Source: an uncultured Bacteroidales bacterium
GTDB taxonomy: Bacteria; Bacteroidota; Bacteroidia; Bacteroidales; F082
Length of the DNA stretch: 50,391 nt
Assembly: GCA_905233445.1 (NCBI GenBank)
Contig: CAJOEP010000018.1
Location: forward strand, 1 to 50,391
Direction of reading: 5' to 3'
The position numbers were made by a program, and so were the translations under genes. Each line of letters starts with the position of its first letter. Positions within the stretch are counted from its first letter, which is position 1. This document shows positions 18,266 to 27,310 of this stretch, piece by piece. Under the pieces are notes generated by a model, which saw nothing but the letters and a program-made list of their open reading frames with translations, was not told where the DNA came from and did not search any database.

Positions 18266-21184
18266 TTATTCAATGATAATTTCATCGCAGAACACCCACG
18301 CCTTTTCGCCTGCTCCCACGTGCCAGTCAGGACAAATGCCACGGTTTTTGGCGACCATCCTCACATAACGGGCTTTCATTCTCTTGTTGAGGTCGAGTTC
18401 TTGAATGACAGCGTCTTCCGCATCTTCAGCTATCTCGTTTTCAATCACTCCGACCGATTTGAAGTCCTTTCCATCTGTTGAGATGAAGAATTCGACTTGA
18501 GTAGGCATGAAAATCCATGAGTTTTGGTCTTGCAAGAAACTTCCCGCCAGCCGCGTTATGCTGCTGACCTCACCTAAATCGATGGTGGCATCTACATCAA
18601 CGCCATGGTAGCCCTGCCACATTCCCACTCGGAAATTGTCGTTACCGCGCTGTAAGTCAATGAGTGCGATATTACCACCGGCATCGTATTGGTTGCTGTA
18701 CGGATATTTTATCGAGATTGTGCGGCCTGCATCGATTTTCTTGAACGAGCCGGTCACCACCAACGATGAGTTATAGTCAACAACGGCAACTGCATTGACC
18801 TCTGTTGTGGCTTTGATGACGAAAGGCCCTTCGTATTTTGAGGCACTGCGAATGGTGCCTGCCGTCGGGTCGGTCATGTCAAAAGCGTAATAGATTACGG
18901 CATCAGGATTCGGATGCGTGATGCTGACCACCAAGCTGTCGTAGAAAACATATCTTTCAACGTTGATAATCGGCTCAGTGACAATGCTTGCCGCATTGAT
19001 ACGCATTACCGGGCAGTCTTTTTCATCGGTGGCCCATTTTGTGTTGCGGTCGTTGGTCATCATGAACTCGAGTTTGCCTCCGTTAAGTACCTCATCGCAA
19101 TATAAGTAACTGCGTGTCAATGTTTTACCATTAAGTTTTACCGATGCGATATATTTGTTTTCATGCGACAGATTCTTCGCGATTACAGTGAATTTCTTGC
19201 CGTTTTCGAAATTTAACGTCATCTCTTCAAAATGAGGCACTCCGATGACAAACATGCCGCTCGCCGGTGTCACAGGATAGAATCCCATTGCGCTCATCAC
19301 ATACCATGCCGACATCTGACCGCAATCCTCGTTGCCGCAAAGGCCGTCAGGCTGGTCGGTATAAAGCTCGTTCATGATTTGGTTGACGATTTTCTGTGTC
19401 TTTACCGGTTTTCCAACAAAATTGAAGAGGTATGCCATGTGATGCGAAGGCTCGTTGCCATGTGCATACTGGCCAATCAGTCCGGTGATGTCCACCTGTT
19501 CGCGTCCAGTGAGGTCCGACGAAGTGTTGAACAGACGGCTCAACATATTCTCATAATCATCCTTGCCGCCCATCATATCGATATGGCTGTTAACATCTTG
19601 AGGCACAAAGAAATTGTATTGCCAAGTGTTAGCTTCAGTTAACATAAAATTAACCTGACGCGGGTCGAAAGGATTCACAAAACCGCCGTTTTTGCGTCCG
19701 CGGAAGAACTTCGTCTCCGGGTCGTATAGGTTTTTGTAATACTGTGCGCGTTTGTAGAATTCGTCGGCGACGTCCTGCTTGCCCATTTTTTCAGCCATTC
19801 GCGCGATACACCAGTCGTCGTAAGCGTATTCCAGCGTCGTCGAAACCGACTCGCCTGCCATATCGGCCGGAATATAACCATATTTTTTGTAAAATTCTAG
19901 GCCCCACATGTCTTCGTTGGCTCTAGCCACCATCGCATTAAGCGCTTTCTCTGCATCAAAACCTTTGATTCCATTGATGTAAGCGTCAGCCATGACAGGA
20001 ATTGAGTGATAGCCAATCATGCAGTGTGTCTCGTTGGCGGCAAGCTCCCATGTCGGAAGCAGCCCGCCGGTCTCGTAATTGTCGATGAAAGTGTTGATGA
20101 TATCCACAGCGCGCTCGGTCTGAATCATGTCGAGCAGCGGATTCTCGGCGCGGAAAGTGTCCCACTGCGAGAAAACGGTGTATCTCGGGCGGTCCGACTG
20201 ATGAATCTGCAGGTCGTGACCACGATAGCGGCCATCAACATCTGAATATATGTTCGGCACTATAAATGAGTGATAAAGAGCGGTATAGAACACAGTCTTA
20301 TCTTTTTCGTTGACGCTTCTCACCACAATTCTGCCCAACTCGTCGTTCCACGATTTGTAAGTCTTTGCCGCCAAAGCCTCCAAATCAAAATCGGTAATTT
20401 CCGACTGAAGGTTTTTCTTCGCGCCTTCCACATCGACTGCCGAGATACCGATTCGCATCAGTAGAGGCTCGCCATCGTTCTCAAAATCAAAGGCATAGAC
20501 CAGACCTTCTTTATTTTGTTCATGCGATTTTATCGGTTTCGAAAACTCTGCGTAGAAATACAGATATTGGTCGCGCGCCCAGTAGCCCGAGCGGCGAAAT
20601 CCGCTGATGGCGTTGTCGTTTTCAACTTTTGCCCAAGCCTCGTAAATCTTCTCTGCCGACAATGTCGATTCCTTCAGGTCAAGGATGACGGTGGCATTTT
20701 CGCCTTGCGGGAAAGTGTAACGGTGCATTGCGGCACGCTCTCCGGCAGCAAGCTCCACCTTAATATTATAATCATCCAAAACGACGCTGTAGAAGCCCGG
20801 ACGCACCACCTCTGTCTCGTGACGGAATGACGAGCGATAATCGTCTGATTTATAATGCTTTTCGCCAACTATAGGCATAAAGCGGAAGTCGCCATAGTCG
20901 TTGCATCCAGTACCACTGAGGTGGGTATGGCTAAAGCCAAGAATGTGATTATCAGAGATATGATAGCCCGAGCAGCCATCCCAGTCGTCCATTCTCGTAT
21001 CCGGACTCAGCTGCACCATTCCGAAAGGCGCAGTGGCACCCGGATAGGTGTGTCCGTGCCCGCCGGTTCCTATAAAATTGTCAACATACGACGCCGGCTC
21101 GCGACCGGAGTCGGCGATTTTTGGACTTGATGTGCAAGCCGCAAGAAGCAGCACGACAACGACTAACAAAGATATTCTTTTCAT
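18266..21184 (-). CDS. GH92 family alpha-mannosidase lipoprotein
   Basis: A 972-residue glycoside hydrolase of family GH92 (calcium-dependent exo-alpha-mannosidases acting on N-glycans and mannans). The start at 21184 gives a lipoprotein signal, MKRISLLVVVVLLLAACTSS, with lipobox LAAC; the 17 extra residues upstream do not fit a signal peptide. Family landmarks are VDNFIGTGGHGHTYPGA, PFGMVQLSPDTR, GFSHTHLSGTGC, FSQWDTFRAENPL, TLEYAYDDWCIARMA, and the catalytic-region segment GNEDCGQMSAWYVMSAMGFYP quoted up to that point. After about residue 720 come a chitobiase-like beta-sandwich (YYAFDMTDPTAGTIRSASKYEG as parts) and a discoidin-like C-terminal domain (WQGYHGVDVDATIDLGEVSS; IRMVAKNRG-type end ARYVRMVAKNRG). 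It is probably attached to the outer membrane or periplasmic and trims host- or yeast-derived mannose. Confidence 0.93.
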   Translation of the reverse strand: MKRISLLVVVVLLLAACTSSPKIADSGREPASYVDNFIGTGGHGHTYPGATAPFGMVQLSPDTRMDDWDGCSGYHISDNHILGFSHTHLSGTGCNDYGDFRFMPIVGEKHYKSDDYRSSFRHETEVVRPGFYSVVLDDYNIKVELAAGERAAMHRYTFPQGENATVILDLKESTLSAEKIYEAWAKVENDNAISGFRRSGYWARDQYLYFYAEFSKPIKSHEQNKEGLVYAFDFENDGEPLLMRIGISAVDVEGAKKNLQSEITDFDLEALAAKTYKSWNDELGRIVVRSVNEKDKTVFYTALYHSFIVPNIYSDVDGRYRGHDLQIHQSDRPRYTVFSQWDTFRAENPLLDMIQTERAVDIINTFIDNYETGGLLPTWELAANETHCMIGYHSIPVMADAYINGIKGFDAEKALNAMVARANEDMWGLEFYKKYGYIPADMAGESVSTTLEYAYDDWCIARMAEKMGKQDVADEFYKRAQYYKNLYDPETKFFRGRKNGGFVNPFDPRQVNFMLTEANTWQYNFFVPQDVNSHIDMMGGKDDYENMLSRLFNTSSDLTGREQVDITGLIGQYAHGNEPSHHMAYLFNFVGKPVKTQKIVNQIMNELYTDQPDGLCGNEDCGQMSAWYVMSAMGFYPVTPASGMFVIGVPHFEEMTLNFENGKKFTVIAKNLSHENKYIASVKLNGKTLTRSYLYCDEVLNGGKLEFMMTNDRNTKWATDEKDCPVMRINAASIVTEPIINVERYVFYDSLVVSITHPNPDAVIYYAFDMTDPTAGTIRSASKYEGPFVIKATTEVNAVAVVDYNSSLVVTGSFKKIDAGRTISIKYPYSNQYDAGGNIALIDLQRGNDNFRVGMWQGYHGVDVDATIDLGEVSSITRLAGSFLQDQNSWIFMPTQVEFFISTDGKDFKSVGVIENEIAEDAEDAVIQELDLNKRMKARYVRMVAKNRGICPDWHVGAGEKAWVFCDEIIIE

Positions 21185-21291
21185 TTCAACAGTTAATTTT
21201 TCACCATGTAAAAGTACTATATTTTTCAATACCATAGTAGAAAAAAGAATATTTTTTTGAAAAATATAGCTGCACCTATTATAATAATGCT

Positions 21292-21299
21292 TATCTTTG
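21292..21299 (+). promoter_or_regulatory. -7 element for the 21363 secreted protein
   Basis: TATCTTTG is an exact TAnnTTTG match. It is followed by an AT-rich, nearly G-free leader of about 57 nt up to the ATG, the kind of unstructured leader associated with efficient translation in Bacteroidota. Confidence 0.65.
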
Positions 21300-21362
21300 C
21301 ACCCAAATTAGAAAATTGAATTTTAGAATTAATTAACAATTAAATTAACTAAATTTACAAAC

Positions 21363-23318
21363 ATGAAAAAAGTTTTATTACTTTCATTAGGCCTTATCAT
21401 GGGCTTAGGTGCATTCGCACAGAACAGAGTCATGAAAAATGACTCCAAGGCTTTCAAAGTTGACAGCAGAAAAGCTGTAGCTGGAACAGAAATCACAACA
21501 TCTGCTTCAACTTACGCTCCAAAAGCTGCTAAGAGTGTCGTCATGAACAGATTCGAAGACATGGAAGATTTCGAAACAATGGCGACATTCTACGACCTCC
21601 AGTCAAACAGCTGGTGCTCAAACCGTATGGTTCAGTTCAGCGACGGTTCAGTGGCAGTCACAGCTACAATGTCACACGAACCAAACCAGACAGCTTCAGA
21701 CCGTGGTACAGGTTACAACTTCTTCGACGGCAGTGATTGGAACGAAATGCCAGAAGCACGCGTTGAAGAGTACAGAACAGGTTGGCCAACAATTGCACAG
21801 TGGGGTGCAAACGGCGAAATCCTCCTTTCACACAGCCCTATCCGTTGCTGGGTTAGAGAGACCCGCGGCGAAGGCCAGTGGGTCGAAATGAGCACTCTTC
21901 CTCCATATCCGGATGGTTATCCATACTCAGCAGATGATGCTTCATGGCCAAGAGTAGCCACTTCAGGCGACAACCACAACATCATCCACGTGATTGCTGA
22001 CATCCAGCACCAAGTATCAAGCGACGAAGTACACCACTATCAGGTTTACTTCCGCTCAGAGGACGCTATCAACTGGACATGTGAATACTCTCCACTCCAG
22101 GATGCTAACGAACACATCGACCACTACTCAGCAGATGCTTACAACATCACAGCTAACGGCCACAACGTCGCTATGATTTACAGCGATGACCTCCAGAGCC
22201 ACGTTGTCATGTACAAATCAACAGATGATGGTCAGACATGGAACAGAACAATTATCTGGGAAAACCCATACTATGGCTGCGACTGGGCAACAGACGAATG
22301 CTCAATCTTCACAGACACAATGTTTGGTCCAACCAATACAGCTATCGTCATTGACAACAATGGTACAGTCCACGTAGCAATGAGTGTTTATGAATACATT
22401 CATGACGAAATTGGCAACACCTATACAACATTCAGAGGTCGCGCTGTTGACGGTATCTACTATTGGAATGACACACAGGATGCTCCTATCCAATCAGTTG
22501 ACGGCAACCCACACCACGCTTTGAGACTCTGGTGGCCTTCAGGCGACGGCTATGTCCACATGGAACCAGACTCAACAAAATGGATTGGTTACTTGCCAAT
22601 GTTCTATGATGAAACCGGTGCTTTGATTGAGTATGACAATGACAAATTCTACATTGAAAACGACTATTTCTACAAATTCCGTAGCGGTCAGTCAGGTATG
22701 CCAGCTCTTTCATGCGACCCTAACGGCAACCTCGCATGCGCATTCTCAGTTCCTACAACATGCCGCGAAAACGGTGAGACAAACACCTACTATAGAGGTA
22801 TTGTCGTGAGCTACTACAACGCTGAAGAAGGTTACTGGCATCAGGATGTTGACTATCTCATGGAAGACATCATGTACATGATTACAGAATGCATCTTCAC
22901 AATTGCAGCAGACAACGTAACTAATGTCGGTGAATACTGGATTGGTTTCCAGGGTGACGACCAAATTGGTCTCTACTGGGGTTCAAATGCAACACAGACA
23001 GAAGCAACAGAAAACATCATCCACGTGATGAAGATCATCGCTGACCCAGACGTTGTTGGCGTTGAAGAAACAGAGGCTCAGGATGTCGTTTATAGCATCT
23101 ATCCTAACCCTGCAACAGACCATATCGTTGTCAGCTCAGCTATGAGCGCAGACGCAACTATCACTTTCGTCAACCTCGCTGGCCAGACAGTTAAGAGCTT
23201 CAACAAAGCCCTTGTACTCGGCGAAAACAGCATCAACATCGACCTCGAAAGCGGTGCTTACTTCTGCACAATCGAAGCTAACGGCTTCAGCAAGACAACT
23301 AAAGTTATCGTAAAATAA
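21363..23318 (+). CDS. Large secreted T9SS substrate with Asp-box (BNR-like) repeat
   Basis: A 651-residue secreted protein. The signal peptide is MKKVLLLSLGLIMGLGAFAQ. An Asp-box motif, STDDGQTW (residues ~286-293), and the many Trp/Gly-rich strand patterns (GWPTIAQWGANGEILLSH; HPLFY-like turns are absent) suggest a sialidase-like beta-propeller. The catalytic Arg/Tyr set of sialidases was not found, so it may bind rather than cleave. Residues ~577-651, from YSIYPNPATDHIVVSS to SKTTKVIVK, form a type A T9SS C-terminal signal, so it is exported and probably surface-attached. Codon choice is strongly biased (repeated aca, tca, cca, gca), unlike its neighbours and consistent with high expression. 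A transcription terminator follows. The biological role is unknown. Confidence 0.8.
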   Translation: MKKVLLLSLGLIMGLGAFAQNRVMKNDSKAFKVDSRKAVAGTEITTSASTYAPKAAKSVVMNRFEDMEDFETMATFYDLQSNSWCSNRMVQFSDGSVAVTATMSHEPNQTASDRGTGYNFFDGSDWNEMPEARVEEYRTGWPTIAQWGANGEILLSHSPIRCWVRETRGEGQWVEMSTLPPYPDGYPYSADDASWPRVATSGDNHNIIHVIADIQHQVSSDEVHHYQVYFRSEDAINWTCEYSPLQDANEHIDHYSADAYNITANGHNVAMIYSDDLQSHVVMYKSTDDGQTWNRTIIWENPYYGCDWATDECSIFTDTMFGPTNTAIVIDNNGTVHVAMSVYEYIHDEIGNTYTTFRGRAVDGIYYWNDTQDAPIQSVDGNPHHALRLWWPSGDGYVHMEPDSTKWIGYLPMFYDETGALIEYDNDKFYIENDYFYKFRSGQSGMPALSCDPNGNLACAFSVPTTCRENGETNTYYRGIVVSYYNAEEGYWHQDVDYLMEDIMYMITECIFTIAADNVTNVGEYWIGFQGDDQIGLYWGSNATQTEATENIIHVMKIIADPDVVGVEETEAQDVVYSIYPNPATDHIVVSSAMSADATITFVNLAGQTVKSFNKALVLGENSINIDLESGAYFCTIEANGFSKTTKVIVK

Positions 23319-23323
23319 GACAC

Positions 23324-23351
23324 TAGACGTTAGACTTTAGACCTTAGACTT
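23324..23351 (+). repeat. Heptanucleotide array (TAGACNT type, 4 units)
   Basis: Four seven-base units, TAGACGT TAGACTT TAGACCT TAGACTT, begin five bases after the stop codon of the secreted protein. They run into a hairpin. The same composite (TTAGAC units plus a GTAGAGACG palindrome) recurs at 38257-38312. Confidence 0.85.
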
Positions 23352-23353
23352 AA

Positions 23354-23388
23354 GTAGAGACGCCATAATATGACGTCTCTACATTTTT
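23354..23388 (+). terminator. GTAGAGACG hairpin with T-tract
   Basis: GTAGAGACG (23354-23362) and CGTCTCTAC (23374-23382) form a perfect nine-base-pair stem with an eleven-base loop, followed by ATTTTT. It has the form of an intrinsic terminator for the highly expressed upstream gene. It also belongs to a dispersed repeat seen again at 38285-38312. Confidence 0.75.
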
Positions 23389-23401
23389 AAAAATTATAAC
23401 A

Positions 23402-23953
23402 ATGAAAAAATTATTATCAGCATTAGCAGCATTGATAGTTGTGTTCGTTATGGCATCATGCTGCGGCAATAAACCAACTGAAGTTACTGTAGCCAATTTC
23501 AAGGAGCAGGCCAAGAATCTCGTTGACAAACCGGTGGTTATCACAGGCGTGGCAAACCACATTTGCTCACACAGCGGAAGAAAGCTCTTCCTCGCTGAAG
23601 AAGGCAACGACGACGTTATCGTCATGGTGTTCACAAACAAGGACATGCAGCCTTTCGACAAGGAGACAATCGGAAAGACTTACACTGTAAACGGCATCGT
23701 AAAAATCACTCAAACCATTGACGAAGAATATCTTAACAAATGGGAAGATGAGATTAACGAACAGCTTGCAAATGGCGAAGTCGAAGAAGAAGGCCACTGC
23801 GGACACGAAAGCAAGGCAGCAGGTATCGAAACAAATGAGAACGCCGAGAATCCTCAACTTATGCAAATCAAGGAGTTACGCAAGAAAATCGAAGAAACTG
23901 GCGAACCGATTGTGACTTACCACATCGAGTGCACCTCCTACACCATACAATAA
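23402..23953 (+). CDS. Putative lipoprotein with OB-fold-like domain
   Basis: A 183-residue predicted lipoprotein. The signal MKKLLSALAALIVVFVMASC ends in a lipobox (MAS-C, followed by a second Cys). Residues ~30-115 form a beta-rich region resembling a small OB-fold: VVITGVANHICSHSGRKLFL, VIVMVFTNKD and IGKTYTVNGIVKIT. This pattern is seen in a group of Bacteroidota lipoproteins of unknown function. The rest is acidic and helical, with CGH and a cysteine near the end (IECTSYTIQ). The HICSH and GHCGH segments could bind a metal, which is inference. The T-tract terminator upstream suggests it is expressed separately from the secreted protein. Confidence 0.6.
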   Translation: MKKLLSALAALIVVFVMASCCGNKPTEVTVANFKEQAKNLVDKPVVITGVANHICSHSGRKLFLAEEGNDDVIVMVFTNKDMQPFDKETIGKTYTVNGIVKITQTIDEEYLNKWEDEINEQLANGEVEEEGHCGHESKAAGIETNENAENPQLMQIKELRKKIEETGEPIVTYHIECTSYTIQ

Positions 23954-23959
23954 AGTTGA

Positions 23960-24025
23960 CAGTTACCAGTTTGCAGTTACCAGTTTGCAGTTATTTTTAA
24001 TTATAAACTGGTAACTGCCAACTTG
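23960..24025. repeat. Heptanucleotide array with inverted arm between convergent genes
   Basis: Five forward units (CAGTTAC, CAGTTTG, CAGTTAC, CAGTTTG, CAGTTAT; 23960-23994) begin six bases after a stop codon. After an AT-rich loop containing TTTTT come inverted units AAACTGG TAACTGC CAACTTG (24005-24025). CAGTTACCAGTTT (23974-23986) pairs fully with AAACTGGTAACTG (24005-24017). The hairpin sits between convergent stop codons and may terminate both genes. Confidence 0.9.
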
Positions 24026-24026
24026 T

Positions 24027-24950
24027 TTAAAGCCACCACTTACGATGCCTGAAGAAGAGCGTCAGTCCCACTCCCATCACCACCATAACACCAACAATAA
24101 TCCATAATGCCATGGTGGAACCTTCAGGAATAAACGGGAACACCACATTCATTCCGAAAATACCCGTGATAAATGTCAAAGGAAGTATTATTGACGATAT
24201 TAAAGTGAGAATCTTCATGATCTCATTCGTCTTATTGGTCTGCATTGAGTCGAAAGTCTTCGACAAGCCCTCAATCAAATCCTCATAATCCTCCGTCATA
24301 TCCCATACCTTCTGGTAGTAGTCGAGGATATTACCCCAGTAGTCTTCCATATACTCCAAGTCGCCGAAACCTTGGATCTGACCTGTTTCGAAGGCGTGGA
24401 ACACTCTCAACTGAGGTTTGAAGATAGTATTCACCGTGATGATATTCTTTCGCGTCACGCTGATTCTCTCGATAATCTTCACCTGCTTTGTTCCGAAAAG
24501 CTCCCTGTTAATCAACTCAAGGTCCAATCCCACCTTTTTTAATAGATAGAGAGATTCCATCATCAGTTTTTCGAAGATGCGATACAACAGGATATCGGAA
24601 GTCTTAAGGTTTTTCTCGAGTTCCTCCATGTCGCGCTCTTCATATTCGTTGAAGAGTTGACTCACATACCAAGGTGATTTCTCAATAGTGATGATATAGT
24701 CTTTGCCCCAGAAGAACTTCACCTCTTTGGTCTTGATGAACTTATTCTGACGGTCGAAGTTAGGATATTGTAGAATCAGGAAGTAGTAGTCGTCGTAGAT
24801 ATCTATTTTCGGGCGTTGGTTGACCGACTTGCAGTCTTCAATGTCCAAGGGGTGGAAATGGAATTTCTCTTTTAAAAATTTAAAGTCTTCATCCGCCGGA
24901 TTCGTCACATGACGCCATTTCAGCGAGCCGATTGTCAGAGTTTCAATCAT
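24027..24950 (-). CDS. corA: CorA-family magnesium/cobalt transporter
   Basis: A 307-residue CorA-type divalent cation channel of the inner membrane. A large soluble N-terminal part (residues 1 to ~240) includes the helical funnel segments (ISVTRKNIITVNTIFKPQL). The two C-terminal transmembrane helices follow: ILTLISSIILPLTFITGIFG, then the signature GMN motif in FGMNVVFPFIPEG, then ALWIIVGVMVVMGVGLTLFF. It ends in the basic tail RHRKWWL. The protein is full length. It has its own promoter (25014-25045) downstream of the gldD operon, and a heptamer hairpin beyond its stop. Confidence 0.95.
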   Translation of the reverse strand: MIETLTIGSLKWRHVTNPADEDFKFLKEKFHFHPLDIEDCKSVNQRPKIDIYDDYYFLILQYPNFDRQNKFIKTKEVKFFWGKDYIITIEKSPWYVSQLFNEYEERDMEELEKNLKTSDILLYRIFEKLMMESLYLLKKVGLDLELINRELFGTKQVKIIERISVTRKNIITVNTIFKPQLRVFHAFETGQIQGFGDLEYMEDYWGNILDYYQKVWDMTEDYEDLIEGLSKTFDSMQTNKTNEIMKILTLISSIILPLTFITGIFGMNVVFPFIPEGSTMALWIIVGVMVVMGVGLTLFFRHRKWWL

Positions 24951-25013
24951 GCTTGTTCCCCCTTTCTTATGCTAATAAATTCTACATTCGATTATGTTTT
25001 TGATAAAAACGTG

Positions 25014-25045
25014 CAAAAATATGGATATTTTTAAAAAAAAACAAG
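25014..25045 (-). promoter_or_regulatory. Promoter of corA
   Basis: On the minus strand, TATTTTTG (25014-25021) matches the -7 consensus. CTTG (25042-25045), 20 bases upstream, is a near match to the -33 TTTG. The transcript would have a leader of about 57 nt. No Mg2+ riboswitch fold was recognised. Confidence 0.6.
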
Positions 25046-25073
25046 ATTTTTTTGAAAAAATTGAATTCAAAAG

Positions 25074-26732
25074 TTATTTGGCTTTCCTCAAAAACATTCC
25101 TGGCTTGACTTTGCAGCTGCCGGAGAACACAGTCTCGGTGGTACGCAGGCCTTCTTTGTCGCGTTTTTTCAAGACTATTTTTTCTGTCTTAAACTCGACT
25201 TTGTTGTTATTGTAGTAATAATTATCCCAGACCTTGCCTTTTTTCACTTTCACCATACCTTTTTTCAGGAGCTTGTTTGTCGCTGCATCGTATTGATACA
25301 CATAGTAGCTGTCATTGTCAGCCAGTCCTTCCTTCGTTCCTATTCGTGCTGCGATTCTCGACTTTTTCGGTGGCATAGGGTTGGTCAGGATAAGTCCTGT
25401 GCGGGCGTTTTTAAGTCCTTTTCCTTTGAAAACGGTACATGTCACGGGATTGCCTTTTTTATCTACTTGTGGCACATAATAATCCTGTCCGTCGGGACCT
25501 ATTTCATCGCTGTTATCCCAGATTTTCCCTTTTTGGGCGATGGCATATCCGTAGAAATTGCCGTCTTCGTCCATCACGGCGAACTGTTCACCACCGCGAA
25601 GGCCTTCTTTAGTGCCTATTTTTGCTGTGATAGTCTTGCCTTCAACAGTAATAGGAGCTTCAAGTCGCGGACTCACAAGGCTGTAGAAATCGAGAAGAGG
25701 TGTCCACACCTTAAACACGTCGTTGCGCTTTTGGAGTTCCAGGAACACCTTGTTGAGGTTGCGCACCATCGTAAGGTCGATAATCTCGTCAAAACTTCTT
25801 GTAAATGAAATGATTACAGTACTTTTATTATCCTGGCAATCGACATATTCCATTTTGAATTTGTTGCTTGTTTCAAGCAGACTAGGGTTTTTAAGCACCT
25901 GGTTGTTAAAATATGACTCTGTCTCTTCGTCCCATACTAATTTATAGAGCCATGTGTTAGATTTCAAAGTGTAGCCGTCTTTTGTGGCTTCATAGGCTGC
26001 ATATGCGGCGTGTACTGATATGTTGTATATCAAATTTGCTGTTTTTGGATTCATTCCATTTTTTATGGCATTGGAAAGAGTTAGCTGCGCTGTGGAGATA
26101 GCGGCGTCGCGAACGGCTCTTGCCACCGGCTCGTTCTCATAGAACTCGAACTTTGTGAATGTCATGAAAGTGAACGGCAACAGCTTCATCGACAATTCTT
26201 TTATTTGTGTGTCGCGGTCACGTTTCAACGATGACATCGAGACGTTTTCATCGCCTGCATTCACTGTATAATAACCTCTTTCGAAGATTGTTTTCATACT
26301 CAACTTGGCATCAGGATTCTCCGGATTTGTCACATCGTAGGCTATTGTTCCTTTCGGATTATAGTCGAACCACTTCATCACCAATTTGTTGGCAATCTTA
26401 TTCCTATCTATGTATTTCAGTATCAAGTCGGCCATCTGGGCATCGGTGAGTTTTGCGTCGCCACCCAATTCAGCAGTGCTTATTCCTGCTCCGTGCTTGT
26501 TATATTGGTTCGGGAAGTTCTTCATCGGGTCCATATAGTTGTTCCACGAAGCGTCAACAAGTTCCTTATTCGGGAATTTCTCCGATTCGATATAAACCAT
26601 CTCGAGCGAGCTGCGCATATAGAAATACTCGCCGTCTTCGCCTTGAGAAATCATTCCGGCATAATTTTGTCTTTGAGCCGCTACGCTGAGTGTCAACAAG
26701 ATAGCAACGATAGTAAAAAGTAATTTTTTCAT
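25074..26732 (-). CDS. Exported protein of unknown function with duplicated IGTKEGL module, coupled to gldD
   Basis: A 552-residue exported protein that I do not recognise. The ATG at 26732 is preferred over 26738 because it gives an ATGA overlap with the gldD stop and opens on the signal peptide MKKLLFTIVAILLTLSVAAQ. Residues ~20-350 are a mixed helical domain (MSSLKRDRDTQIKELSMKLL; DAAISTAQLTLSNAIKNG). Residues ~375-552 contain two copies of a beta-rich module. Each starts IGTKEGL, has a KGKIWDN/KGKVWDN motif about 35-40 residues later, and closes with TVFxG and a G(L/M)-containing strand. The mature protein is probably periplasmic or attached to a membrane. Its position as the last gene of ssb-gldE-gldD suggests a link to type IX secretion or gliding-type envelope functions; this is inferred only from position. 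Confidence 0.7.
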   Translation of the reverse strand: MKKLLFTIVAILLTLSVAAQRQNYAGMISQGEDGEYFYMRSSLEMVYIESEKFPNKELVDASWNNYMDPMKNFPNQYNKHGAGISTAELGGDAKLTDAQMADLILKYIDRNKIANKLVMKWFDYNPKGTIAYDVTNPENPDAKLSMKTIFERGYYTVNAGDENVSMSSLKRDRDTQIKELSMKLLPFTFMTFTKFEFYENEPVARAVRDAAISTAQLTLSNAIKNGMNPKTANLIYNISVHAAYAAYEATKDGYTLKSNTWLYKLVWDEETESYFNNQVLKNPSLLETSNKFKMEYVDCQDNKSTVIISFTRSFDEIIDLTMVRNLNKVFLELQKRNDVFKVWTPLLDFYSLVSPRLEAPITVEGKTITAKIGTKEGLRGGEQFAVMDEDGNFYGYAIAQKGKIWDNSDEIGPDGQDYYVPQVDKKGNPVTCTVFKGKGLKNARTGLILTNPMPPKKSRIAARIGTKEGLADNDSYYVYQYDAATNKLLKKGMVKVKKGKVWDNYYYNNNKVEFKTEKIVLKKRDKEGLRTTETVFSGSCKVKPGMFLRKAK

Positions 26733-27310
26733 TTCCATTCCAAAGTAGTTATAAGATGTTTTACGTCTTCAGTTATATAATTGATGACAGGCTGCATCGA
26801 GTCGTTATTAGGATACAAATTAAAATAGAGCGATCCGCGCAGAAAATGCTCTGTGCTGTCGGTGAGATAGAACTGCAATGGTGATGCCACGCCTTCACCT
26901 TCAAGGAAATACATCAATCCGAAAACATTTCTATCTTTGTTTACAATAATGCTGTCGCGAATACCGGTAGCTTTCGTTATATGCTTGATAATCATTTGAT
27001 AAGCATCTTCAACATATTGCGAAAGGTTGCCGTCAACATTTTTATAAGATATATGTATTGTGCCTTTAAAAGCCGGAAATTCCACGTTTGCCCAGTCTTT
27101 TTCTTCTACCGAATAAAAATCGGGTGTTATGGTAGCATAAACGGGATATTCGAAGCTGTAATAGCGCATTGTATCGAGGGTAAGATATTGTTTTTCAGGC
27201 ATATCGATACGAAAATAGCCACGCGGTTTAGGTTGCGGATGGTTGTCACCGCACGACACCGCGACAAGCAGAAGCAGTAGCGCCACAAGGCTATTCGTCA
27301 GTTTTCTCAT
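26729..27310 (-). CDS. gldD: Gliding motility/T9SS-associated lipoprotein GldD
   Basis: A 193-residue lipoprotein matching GldD. It has signal MRKLTNSLVALLLLLVAVSC (lipobox VAVS-C), then PKPRGYFRIDMPEKQY, the conserved GldD opening, and later FKGTIHISYKNVDGN, NVFGLMYFLEGEGVASPLQ and HFLRGSLYFNLYPNNDS. In Flavobacterium, GldD is needed for gliding and for a working type IX secretion system. In non-gliding Bacteroidales it is thought to serve the T9SS. It overlaps gldE upstream by 20 bases and the unknown exported gene downstream by four, so the three genes are very tightly coupled. Confidence 0.93.
   Translation of the reverse strand: MRKLTNSLVALLLLLVAVSCGDNHPQPKPRGYFRIDMPEKQYLTLDTMRYYSFEYPVYATITPDFYSVEEKDWANVEFPAFKGTIHISYKNVDGNLSQYVEDAYQMIIKHITKATGIRDSIIVNKDRNVFGLMYFLEGEGVASPLQFYLTDSTEHFLRGSLYFNLYPNNDSMQPVINYITEDVKHLITTLEWK

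Noticed and set aside
25022..25073. Intrinsic terminator after the gldD operon
   Set aside because: There are A- and T-runs and a short TTGAATTCAA palindrome, but no stable stem was found.
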